Shown one piece after another: positions 53,901-60,879 of a stretch of 64,000 bases of DNA. A program made the translations under genes and the position numbers. Source of the DNA: JAOSJT01 sp035362335 (GTDB lineage: Bacteria; Bacteroidota; Ignavibacteria; SZUA-365); the NCBI GenBank assembly GCA_035362335.1, contig DAOSDL010000026.1, positions 1 to 64,000 on the forward strand, in the 5' to 3' direction. How positions within the stretch are numbered: position 1 is the stretch's first letter; every line of letters begins with the position of its first letter. Below the pieces are notes generated by a model that worked only from the letters and a program-made list of their open reading frames with translations, was not told where the DNA came from and did not search any database.

Positions 53901-54461
53901 ACCCGCGGCCAGCGTCCGCTCGTTCCATCGCAGCAACAGGGCGTTGTCGGTGACGCGCGGCAAGGACGGGGTGTATTCCCAGGCTACCGTGCCTAGATAG
54001 CCGCCGTACTGCCATTGGCCGAACACCACATCGTCGGGGTCGGGCCCGCCCAGACCGCGCAAACGTCCGCGCAGACGCGTCGGCACGCCCGCCACCACGC
54101 CATCGTAGCTCATGGGAATTCCGGCTCCACTGCGCGCGAATTCCGCGCGGGGTTGCGGATCGGGTATCAGCACGTCGACTATATCCGAGTTGCCCAGCAT
54201 CAGATCCAGCAAATGCAGGCCTCCGACGCGCAAGGGACGCGATCCGAAATTTCGCACCCGCGTTTCGATGCGCACATACACGTAATCGCCGTCGACGGAC
54301 GGAATGAAATCCAGCGTGATGCCCAGTGAATCCTTCCCGCGATACAGCATACCGCGCACGCGCACACGGTCGGACAACTCCTCCACCTCTCGAATCGGCA
54401 GGCGCGTCGTGCCCGCGGGCGCTTCGAGGCGTTGCAGAACATTCGTGGTGTACACCACCCC
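50913..54461 (-). pseudogene. 3' part of IgGFc-binding/LamG/T9SS surface protein, interrupted by IS
   Basis: The C-terminal 1180 or so codons of a surface protein. In order: beta-sandwich choice-of-anchor modules (54460-53100), an IgGFc-binding-protein-type domain (about 53000-52150, with VPIHLLAGNFRDRHSD and IVATQPNTTAMIDGQA), a LamG/concanavalin domain (about 52130-51640, with YTVEAWVQNHSSGP and WTGLVDEIRLW), and a type-A T9SS sorting domain at the end (YPNPADGQVATVTM). It has no start of its own that would secrete it. The insertion sequence sits exactly where the N-terminal part is cut off. The next genes on the same strand are the barrel and PD40-OmpA genes, only 40 bases on. Confidence 0.9.
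54452..54461. repeat. Target-site duplication, left copy
   Basis: acaccacccc, repeated at 55856-55865 on the other side of the insertion sequence. Ten bases match on both sides, and the bases just outside differ (t and a, respectively). The length fits the 9-12 bp duplications made by IS4-type elements. Confidence 0.85.
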
Positions 54462-55855
54462 ACTGCTGTCCAAAATAATTCCGACTAGATAGGATTACCG
54501 ACCCATACAGCCCGATTTGGACGGGTTCGGCCCTTTTTCAAAAACCAGCCCCCCTCGCTCAAATCTGCATGCATAGTTGTTTTTCCTCCGCTGTTGGAGC
54601 ATGAACAAACGGATTATCCAGCCATTCGAGCAAATCCCGATGGACGAGCAGGTTCAAACGTAGAAACGCGACCAGGTTCGAAAGCGACCACGGCCACGCG
54701 GCGCGCTTTTTGAGCCACAGCAGGAGCAGCATCGTGATCAGTGCTGTCCAAATCTGCGTCTTGAGCGCGTTCTCGGTGGTGCCCACGAACGACTTGATCT
54801 TCAGCTGCTGCTTGAGGGCTTTGAAAAACACCTCGATTTGCCATCGATCCTTGTAAATACGCACGATCGTCGTCGGTCCGAACTCCAGATGGTTCGTCAG
54901 AAAACGATACCGCTCGCCGGTCTTCGGATCTTGCCATTCGACCAGGCGCAGCAGATGCTGTCCAAGAGTCGCCTGCGCCTGCCGGCTTTGAAACTCGATG
55001 AGTGCGTCACGGAGGATGCTCCCGCGACTCGGCACGGCACGCTCTTTTCGGACGATCCAGTTCATCCCCTCCTTCAAACGGGTAACGAAGTAATTCCCGC
55101 CACCGATCAACAGGCCGAACAGGGCAAAATCGACGTACCCCCGGTCCAGCACCAGGATACTGCCTTCCGGCAGATGCGTGCTCATGGCGACCAGATCCCT
55201 GCAGACCCGCGAATCGCCGCCATGGCCGTCGGTGATATGGGCAAAGACCGGGAAGTAGCCATCGTGCTCGAGCAGCAGGTGCACCTTCACCGCCCCCTTG
55301 GTCTGCCGGAACTTTGCCCAGGGAAACAGCGACAGACACAGATCCATGACCGTCGCATCCATGCTCAGCAGCTTGTTCTTGAAGCGAAACTTGCGCGGCC
55401 CATGCAGGTCGCCTTGAAACCGGCTCAGCAACTGGTAGAAAAGGTCCTGATAGATCTGCCATGGTCGGTGGGTGTTGGCATACGAGAGCGTCGAGCGTTT
55501 CGGTGCCGAGGAAAGGCGCAGATGCGAGAGCTTGCCGCCGAGACCCTGCATCCCGTCGATGACCTCCCGCAGAGACGTCAACTTGGCGAACTGCAAAAAC
55601 ATCATGCTGACAAACTGATGCCAGCAGGTGAATCCCTTGGCGTGGCGCTCCCCGTTGTGGGCTGCCACGAGTCTCCGAAAATCCGATGCGGGGACGGCGC
55701 TCGTTATGATTTGTGCAAACAGACTGCTACCTTTCATGGTCTTCGTCTCCGATTGGTGGTATCTCGGTTTGTTAGCACTTCCAAGATACGACTGGTCGGA
55801 GACACTTTTTTCTGCTCCACGCACGATCAGCTATTCCGTGTTTTGGACAGGTGTG
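54462..55855 (-). mobile_element. Insertion sequence, IS4-like (about 1.39 kb)
   Basis: The element is bounded by 10-bp direct repeats and contains one transposase gene on the minus strand. Its ends carry a short inverted repeat, ctgtccaaaa near 54466 and ttttggacag near 55850. The gene it split is restored in frame on removal, so the insertion is precise and probably recent. No passenger gene is present. Confidence 0.9.
54559..55737 (-). CDS. IS4-family transposase
   Basis: A 392-aa DDE transposase. The first acidic residue is in SMDATVMDL, the second in LVLDRGYVDF, and the C-terminal YREK signature reads YKDRWQIEVFFKALKQ (Tyr, Arg, Glu, Lys with 2-3-6 spacing). The N-terminal 100 residues resemble the DUF4372 domain often found before DDE_Tnp_1. 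The ATG at 55737 is preceded by GGAGACGAAG. It reads in the same direction as the interrupted gene, so its promoter could also drive the downstream barrel and PD40-OmpA genes. Confidence 0.93.
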   Translation of the reverse strand: MKGSSLFAQIITSAVPASDFRRLVAAHNGERHAKGFTCWHQFVSMMFLQFAKLTSLREVIDGMQGLGGKLSHLRLSSAPKRSTLSYANTHRPWQIYQDLFYQLLSRFQGDLHGPRKFRFKNKLLSMDATVMDLCLSLFPWAKFRQTKGAVKVHLLLEHDGYFPVFAHITDGHGGDSRVCRDLVAMSTHLPEGSILVLDRGYVDFALFGLLIGGGNYFVTRLKEGMNWIVRKERAVPSRGSILRDALIEFQSRQAQATLGQHLLRLVEWQDPKTGERYRFLTNHLEFGPTTIVRIYKDRWQIEVFFKALKQQLKIKSFVGTTENALKTQIWTALITMLLLLWLKKRAAWPWSLSNLVAFLRLNLLVHRDLLEWLDNPFVHAPTAEEKQLCMQI

Positions 55856-55865
55856 ACACCACCCC
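55856..55865. repeat. Target-site duplication, right copy
   Basis: acaccacccc, the partner of 54452-54461. It lies inside the 5' fragment of the interrupted gene. Confidence 0.85.
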
Positions 55866-56093
55866 ATCCACACGGACATTGGTGTAGGCGGTCAATCCAT
55901 CCTTGCCCTGGAACAGCAGTGGCAAATTTCCGGGCGTATCAATGCGATATTGCCCGCTGGAGTGTTCGACGGATACGGAAATCAACCCATTGTCGGCACG
56001 GGCGAAGGTGTACCCCTGCCGCTGTGCGACGACGCTGGTACCCGTGAACAGGATGAAGGCCGACAGCAAGCAAACAACGCGTGATGGAAGCAT
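55856..56093 (-). pseudogene. 5' part of IgGFc-binding/LamG/T9SS surface protein
   Basis: The first 79 codons of the interrupted gene. The ATG at 56093 (MLPSRVVCLLSAFILFTG) starts a signal peptide with a likely cut after VVAQ. The segment ends NVRVDGVV just before the insertion. Joined to the 3' part at 54451, with one copy of the duplication removed, the frame continues VDGVVYTTNVLQ and gives an uninterrupted 1258-codon gene. The fragment as it now stands reads into the IS and stops after a few codons. Confidence 0.9.
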
Positions 56094-56179
56094 AGGATTG
56101 GCGAGAATGTACGGAAAAACGGAAACATACATCCTGAACATCGGAGGATCAATGCGCAATCGGGGAAGATTTTTTCGCA

Positions 56180-56208
56180 TTGTGTTTCGCGGACAAATCG
56201 TCTATATT
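56180..56208 (+). promoter_or_regulatory. Candidate sigma-70-type promoter for the 56387 gene
   Basis: TTGTGT (56180-56185) and TATATT (56203-56208) with a 17-base spacer, in the divergent region 56094-56386. If used, it gives a leader of about 170 bases before the ATG at 56387. The rest of the divergent region shows nothing else I can support. Confidence 0.45.
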
Positions 56209-56386
56209 CCGGGCATGCCTGTGAATTCGCGAGCGCACCTTGCGGTGCTTCCATCGCCCGGAAGTGATCAGTCCGCCCTGTAGTCTAGATGACACACTGT
56301 GCTGCCACCGCGCCCGGAAATCACTGTTTGCCCGATTCCGACTGTTGTCTCCATTCACCATAGGTAAGAGCGAGGAGGAGTTCGTC

Positions 56387-57946
56387 ATGAACAGCCGCTA
56401 CCTGTTGTCTCTCGCACTTGTGTGCACGCTCGGCGTCGCGTTCGCCTCGCAGACGCTGGCAGGCCCCGGTACGATGGGCGTCCAAATGTCCGTCGGCACC
56501 GCGGCCGACATCACCCGACTTGTCGGCGAGCAGGTGTGCTTCACGCTCACCGCGCGCGACGACAATGGCAATGTGATCCGGAGCTGGGACCAGATCGGTT
56601 CCCCCACCACCCTGACCCTGCGCAATTCGCAGGCCAACACCGACTCGAGCACCCGCTCGTGGAATGCCGATCCCGAGGGCTACACCTGGGCCCGCCTTCT
56701 GTTCAACGGCAGCGAATTGACCAAAATCACGGACAATGAGTGGTCCATCCCGCACACGGCCTTCGTCAATGGCGAAGCTGTGGTGTGCCTGATCCACACG
56801 CGCGCCGACACGGGAGTGTTCGTGGAGGTGTCGCCTCCCGTGCCCTTCCTCAACCAGGTGTCACAGTCCATCACCTTCATCGCCGATGAAATCACCAACT
56901 ACCTCGTGGATCTCACGTCCGCCGACACGTTGGAGGATGCGGTGTACGTCATGCGTCCCTATGAAATCATCGTGGCGCCGCGCGACCGTTTCATGAACAT
57001 CAGCGAGAAGGAAATCAAGACGCGCTTCTCGGCGCGCTTCCCGGGCGAATTCGACGCCAGCGACCCCGGCCTGGCCGACATTTTCGCGGGCGACGTGTTC
57101 ATCCAGGGCTTGACCAATTATCTCATCGCCTCGCGCATTGAACGCATGAAGCCCGTCGAGCCGCAAATCATCATCGCCTTCGCATCGGACGATCAGAACA
57201 TTCGTGGCGAAACCGATCCGTACGAAATCCGCGAGCATGCGCCGGTGCCTTTCGCGCTGCTCACTCCTACGGATCACGCCGTTCTGAATCTGGACTCGTC
57301 GGCCACGCAGGAGACCTTCACCTGGGAGCGCCCCACGCCGCAGGATCCGTACACCGACATTCAGGTGTCGCGTTTCAATCCCGCCGTGTTCTCCGATGCG
57401 GTGCAATACACCTGGGTGATTGTCGACAGCGTGAGTCTCACGCGCGCCACGCGCATTCTCTCCAACAACGGCGGGCGCGACGCATCGATCACTCTCAATC
57501 ACGGACAGCTCTGGGGGATTCTGCAAACCATCTCCGGACTGCCTTCCACCAGACAACAGCAATGCCTCTGGTATGTGGAAGCCAGCGATGGTTTGTACAC
57601 CACGCGCAGCTCACCCCTGCCCGGACATTACCTGTCGCTGATCGCCGACGGCATCACGTCTAACAAACCCATCGCGCAGCCGACAGCGGTGGCGCTGGAG
57701 CAGAACTACCCCAATCCGTTCAATCCCTCCACGTCCATCACCTTCACCACCACGCGCAGTGGCTGGGTGCGGCTGCGGGTATTCGATTTGCTGGGCAAGG
57801 ACGTGGCCACGTTGGTCAATCGCAATCTCGACGCGGGCGTGCACAATGTGACCTTCGACGCGCGTGGATTGCGCTCGGGTGTTTACATGTATCAGCTCGA
57901 GGCGGAAGGACGCACCATGGCGCGCCGCATGCTGCTGAGCAAATAA
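56387..57946 (+). CDS. T9SS-exported protein of unknown function
   Basis: A 519-aa protein. The start at 56387 follows GAGGAGGAG and opens a signal peptide (MNSRYLLSLALVCTLGVAFA). The middle has Ig-like segments (FTLTARDDNGNVIRSWDQ, YEIIVAPRDRFMNISEKEI) and no catalytic motif that I know. The C-terminus is a textbook type-A T9SS sorting domain (YPNPFNPSTSITFTTTRSG to GVYMYQLEAEG). It would be secreted through T9SS and retained at the surface. A perfect 13-bp hairpin follows 24 bases after the stop. Confidence 0.92.
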   Translation: MNSRYLLSLALVCTLGVAFASQTLAGPGTMGVQMSVGTAADITRLVGEQVCFTLTARDDNGNVIRSWDQIGSPTTLTLRNSQANTDSSTRSWNADPEGYTWARLLFNGSELTKITDNEWSIPHTAFVNGEAVVCLIHTRADTGVFVEVSPPVPFLNQVSQSITFIADEITNYLVDLTSADTLEDAVYVMRPYEIIVAPRDRFMNISEKEIKTRFSARFPGEFDASDPGLADIFAGDVFIQGLTNYLIASRIERMKPVEPQIIIAFASDDQNIRGETDPYEIREHAPVPFALLTPTDHAVLNLDSSATQETFTWERPTPQDPYTDIQVSRFNPAVFSDAVQYTWVIVDSVSLTRATRILSNNGGRDASITLNHGQLWGILQTISGLPSTRQQQCLWYVEASDGLYTTRSSPLPGHYLSLIADGITSNKPIAQPTAVALEQNYPNPFNPSTSITFTTTRSGWVRLRVFDLLGKDVATLVNRNLDAGVHNVTFDARGLRSGVYMYQLEAEGRTMARRMLLSK

Positions 57947-57969
57947 CGCACGAACAGCTCCATTTTTTC

Positions 57970-58002
57970 CACGGATCGCCGGGCTCGGGCCGGCGATCCG
58001 TG
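57970..58002 (+). terminator. Strong hairpin after the 56387 gene
   Basis: Perfect 13-bp arms, cacggatcgccgg and ccggcgatccgtg, around a 7-base loop. The bases after it (ttcgttgat) are only partly T-rich, so it is a good hairpin but a less certain intrinsic terminator. Confidence 0.6.
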
Positions 58003-58309
58003 TTCGTTGATACCCCGGTCTTTCATCTTTCCTCGCCAGAGCCGGAGAACTGAACTTGATTCAAGTGGCGTGATCATTTTTCGGGACGGATTCGAGAGAA
58101 GTGTTCATGCGAGAACGCGAAAGTTACGTGCTTGCGTGAGCGGCGGGAGTACGGATTTACTCCTCACGGCCGCGAAGCTTTACTCCTCCACTCCTCACCC
58201 TTTACCACGCACACAGCGATGGTGCAGGCCGCGAGACTAGTTCATGAGCTGAATAGCGACACCGATTCGCCCACCGCGCCCGCATCTTTTCGACCGTGGC
58301 ATCGTAGTT
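58003..58309. other. Gene-free spacer before sigma module 3
   Basis: About 300 bases with no convincing gene. It includes direct gtttactcctc-like repeats near 58160-58200 (ttactcctcacgg, ttactcctccactcc). The right end carries the candidate ECF promoter. Confidence 0.6.
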
Positions 58310-58337
58310 GGAACATTGTACCCGCGCGTCCGTCTAA
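58310..58337 (+). promoter_or_regulatory. ECF (sigma-E-type) promoter, likely autoregulatory
   Basis: GGAACAT (58310-58316), a spacer of exactly 15 bases, and GTCTAA (58332-58337). The E. coli sigma-E consensus is GGAACTT-N15-GTCTAA, so this site differs at only one position. It lies 27 bases before the ATG of an ECF sigma gene, as expected of a sigma factor that controls its own operon. Confidence 0.7.
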
Positions 58338-58364
58338 ACACCCGTCGAGAGAAACGTGGAAGGC

Positions 58365-58964
58365 ATGACACCCACAGTTGCGGAAACAGCCCTGCCTCGC
58401 TTACAACAGGATCTCGGAGATGACATTCTCGTCACACGCGTGCAATCCGGCGACGAGAACGCATTCCGTTTGCTGGTGGACCGGCACGGGGAACGTGTGC
58501 GCAATTTGATACACAGCGTATTCCACGCTCCCGATCTGGTCGACGATCTCGCGCAGGAGGTGTTTCTCAAGGCCTGGCGCGCATTGCCCACGTTCCGTTT
58601 CGATGCTTCGTTCTACACCTGGCTGTACCGCATCACCATCAATCATTGCCGTGATGAGATGCGGAAACGCTCGCTGCGATCAATGTTTTCCCTGCAACGC
58701 CTGCTCGACAATGGCGACAAGGAAGTGTTGAAAACGCTGCGCGTGGAGCCCACGGATGGCGAACTGCGTGAAGTGATACAACGCGGTCTGAGAAAGTTAC
58801 CCGAGCGCTACCGCATTCCTGTGGTGCTCAAGGACATGGAGGGCTGTTCGTACGAGGAGATCGCCGACATCATGCGTTGTGAAATCGGCACAGTGAAAAG
58901 CAGACTTTCGCGCGGACGCGCGATGCTGCGCGAACATCTCGCACCCTATATTGAGAACGACTGA
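58365..58964 (+). CDS. ECF-family RNA polymerase sigma factor (module 3)
   Basis: A 199-aa protein. Region 2 includes FRLLVDRHGERVRNLIHSV, DLVDDLAQEVFLKAWR and YTWLYRITINHCRDEMRKR; region 4 includes LPERYRIPVVLKDMEGCSYE and IGTVKSRLSRGRAMLREHL. ATG 58365 has GGAAGG directly before it; a GTG start at 58356 would add three residues. One base separates its stop from the next gene, the membrane anti-sigma factor. The upstream site that fits sigma-E suggests it reads its own promoter. Confidence 0.93.
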   Translation: MTPTVAETALPRLQQDLGDDILVTRVQSGDENAFRLLVDRHGERVRNLIHSVFHAPDLVDDLAQEVFLKAWRALPTFRFDASFYTWLYRITINHCRDEMRKRSLRSMFSLQRLLDNGDKEVLKTLRVEPTDGELREVIQRGLRKLPERYRIPVVLKDMEGCSYEEIADIMRCEIGTVKSRLSRGRAMLREHLAPYIEND

Positions 58965-58965
58965 C

Positions 58966-60603
58966 ATGGGCAACAGACGGCATACCGACATCGAGCTTCG
59001 CCTGTCGCTCTACCTGGATGGAGCGCTGGACGAAGTTCAAACCGAGGAACTCGAGAAGCAATTGCGAGCCGACGCGGCATTGCGTCGCCAGCTCGATGGA
59101 CTGCGCCGCACGCGCGATATGCTCGCCTCCGCCGAGGACATTCCCCCCTCGCCGTTTTTCGCCGAGCGCACCTTCAATGCCATACGCCAGCACGCCGATG
59201 TCGAACAGGCACATCACGCCATCCATGGCCGCTCGCTTCCGGCCGCTGCCGGTGTGTTCGTGGCATTGCTCATCGCCGTGTCGGCGCTCACCTGGTGGCA
59301 AGGCGGCAGCAGCATTGTCCGGTATTTCAGCAGCACGGGCGAGCAGGTGCAGCAGGTGTACGAGGACGCGATTCTGAAGGGATGGATCATGCCGCTGTTC
59401 CGTCGCACCGATCAGGATCAGATGCTGGAATTCGCGATGTTCGGCACCTTGCCGCTGGACGGCGAGGCGGGCACCGTGTTGCGTGTGGATCCCGCGAGTA
59501 CCGAAGGGTACCGCGTCGAGTTGGTGGGCGGACAAACGCCACGGCTGCCGCGTCCCACCGTGCGCGATCTCTATGCCCAATTACGCCCAACGGAAACACA
59601 GCGCCGCACGCTCGACACGCTGTTCGCAGCCGCGCAAAAGCGCATCGAGGCGGCTGTGCTTCTGGACAAGCGTCAACGCCTCGCCATCGATCCATCGCTG
59701 CCACACTTCCAGCACATGCTGCTGAGCGGTATCGCCGCGAATCTCACCGACGAGCAACGGGAACGCCTCGGGGGCTTTCTGTCCGTGAACAATGCCGCCT
59801 ACACCTTTCGCGCTCAGGCCGCAGAAGCCGCGCTGTCGAGCACGCCCTCGGCTGTGCTCGCGAGTCTGCGCGAATTGCCGCCGCCGGAGGAATACGTGCT
59901 CTTCACCTCCGACAGTATCGCGTTCACGCGCATGCGCGTGGACACCGACAGTCTGCGCCGATTGATGTTCCGCGTGGAGCACCGCCTTCAGAACATCGAC
60001 ATTCCGGTGGAGCACGCCATTCGCCGCGCGGCCGAAGCCGTGGTGGTGTCGCGCCGCAGTCCGGACGCACCATCACGCATTCGCGTCAGCGTACCCGCCG
60101 CGCCGGAAGCGCCCGACGCTCCCACGATGATCGCGATCACCATCGACGAAAAGGAACTGAAGCTGGAGCAGCAGTTCATCGAGCAGGAGATGCGGGTAAT
60201 GATGCGTAGTCTGACTCCCACGCGCCCCGGACGCCCGCAGCGGCACAGTATCGTTGTGGGTACGCCGCAACCTGCACCGTTTCCACCGCAGGTGCGCGTG
60301 CGTGTGGATCGTCGCGGGCATCATTCCGTCACTGTGGACATCGATACCGTGTTGCACGATGTCATGCGCGGTCTGGAGGAACGCGGCATACCCCTGCCGC
60401 CGCATATCGAAATTTGGGACGACGAAGCAGCCGATTCCTCCGCACGCTTCGAATTGCAGGAATATTTTCACAGTGCCGATAGCAGCGCCCGGCAATGGGA
60501 GTGGCAAAGCAAGGAACTGCAACAACGCTTGCTCGAAATGGAACGGCAGTTCCAACCTCCCCCACCTCCCAAGCGCAAGCTGCCGCCACCCGAAAAGATT
60601 TAG
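58966..60603 (+). CDS. Large membrane anti-sigma factor with LTxxQ-like periplasmic domain
   Basis: A 545-aa protein. The N-terminal cytoplasmic part (LSLYLDGALDEVQTEELEKQL) is a typical anti-sigma domain without the zinc motif. One membrane helix is at about 89-110 (AGVFVALLIAVSALTWW). A large periplasmic region follows: two LTxxQ/Spy-like segments (LRPTETQRRTLDTLF at about 204 and NLTDEQRERLGGFL at about 257), a long Glu/Gln-rich helix near 390-420, and a Pro-rich end (QPPPPPKRKLPPP). It is more than twice the usual length, so the Spy-like module may be the sensor, built into the anti-sigma factor. Confidence 0.85.
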   Translation: MGNRRHTDIELRLSLYLDGALDEVQTEELEKQLRADAALRRQLDGLRRTRDMLASAEDIPPSPFFAERTFNAIRQHADVEQAHHAIHGRSLPAAAGVFVALLIAVSALTWWQGGSSIVRYFSSTGEQVQQVYEDAILKGWIMPLFRRTDQDQMLEFAMFGTLPLDGEAGTVLRVDPASTEGYRVELVGGQTPRLPRPTVRDLYAQLRPTETQRRTLDTLFAAAQKRIEAAVLLDKRQRLAIDPSLPHFQHMLLSGIAANLTDEQRERLGGFLSVNNAAYTFRAQAAEAALSSTPSAVLASLRELPPPEEYVLFTSDSIAFTRMRVDTDSLRRLMFRVEHRLQNIDIPVEHAIRRAAEAVVVSRRSPDAPSRIRVSVPAAPEAPDAPTMIAITIDEKELKLEQQFIEQEMRVMMRSLTPTRPGRPQRHSIVVGTPQPAPFPPQVRVRVDRRGHHSVTVDIDTVLHDVMRGLEERGIPLPPHIEIWDDEAADSSARFELQEYFHSADSSARQWEWQSKELQQRLLEMERQFQPPPPPKRKLPPPEKI

Positions 60604-60658
60604 CCGGTGAGCGGGAGACGGTCGCTGAGCCTCGTCGCATACCCATCCTACCGTCCGA

Positions 60659-60695
60659 GCCAGTCCCGATACTGGCCCGATGTGGAATATTTTTT
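60659..60695 (+). terminator. Weak hairpin and T-run after sigma module 3
   Basis: A 6-bp stem gccagt/actggc around cccgat, followed 13 bases later by six T residues (60690-60695). The gap is long for an intrinsic terminator. The remaining 60696-60813 is AT-rich, with no gene I can support. Confidence 0.35.
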
Positions 60696-60813
60696 GCGAT
60701 TCTTTGGGCATTTAATTTTTTCATGGATGTGGAGAATATGATGATTGCTCACTTCATGGATATCAGCTCGTCAGGGTCGAGATTTATCACCAGGAATCTC
60801 GTATATCCTACGA

Positions 60814-60851
60814 GAGAAAAATGAGGGGTCCGTTTTCCGCAACGGACCCCT
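60814..60851 (-). terminator. Rho-independent terminator of the metalloprotease gene
   Basis: A perfect 11-bp stem, aggggtccgtt with aacggacccct, around a 6-base loop. On the minus strand it is followed by catttttctc, a run of five T residues. It lies 28 bases beyond the stop of the gene at 60880. Confidence 0.85.
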
Positions 60852-60879
60852 GAAATTTCCTGAGCGGATTGGGTGTATT

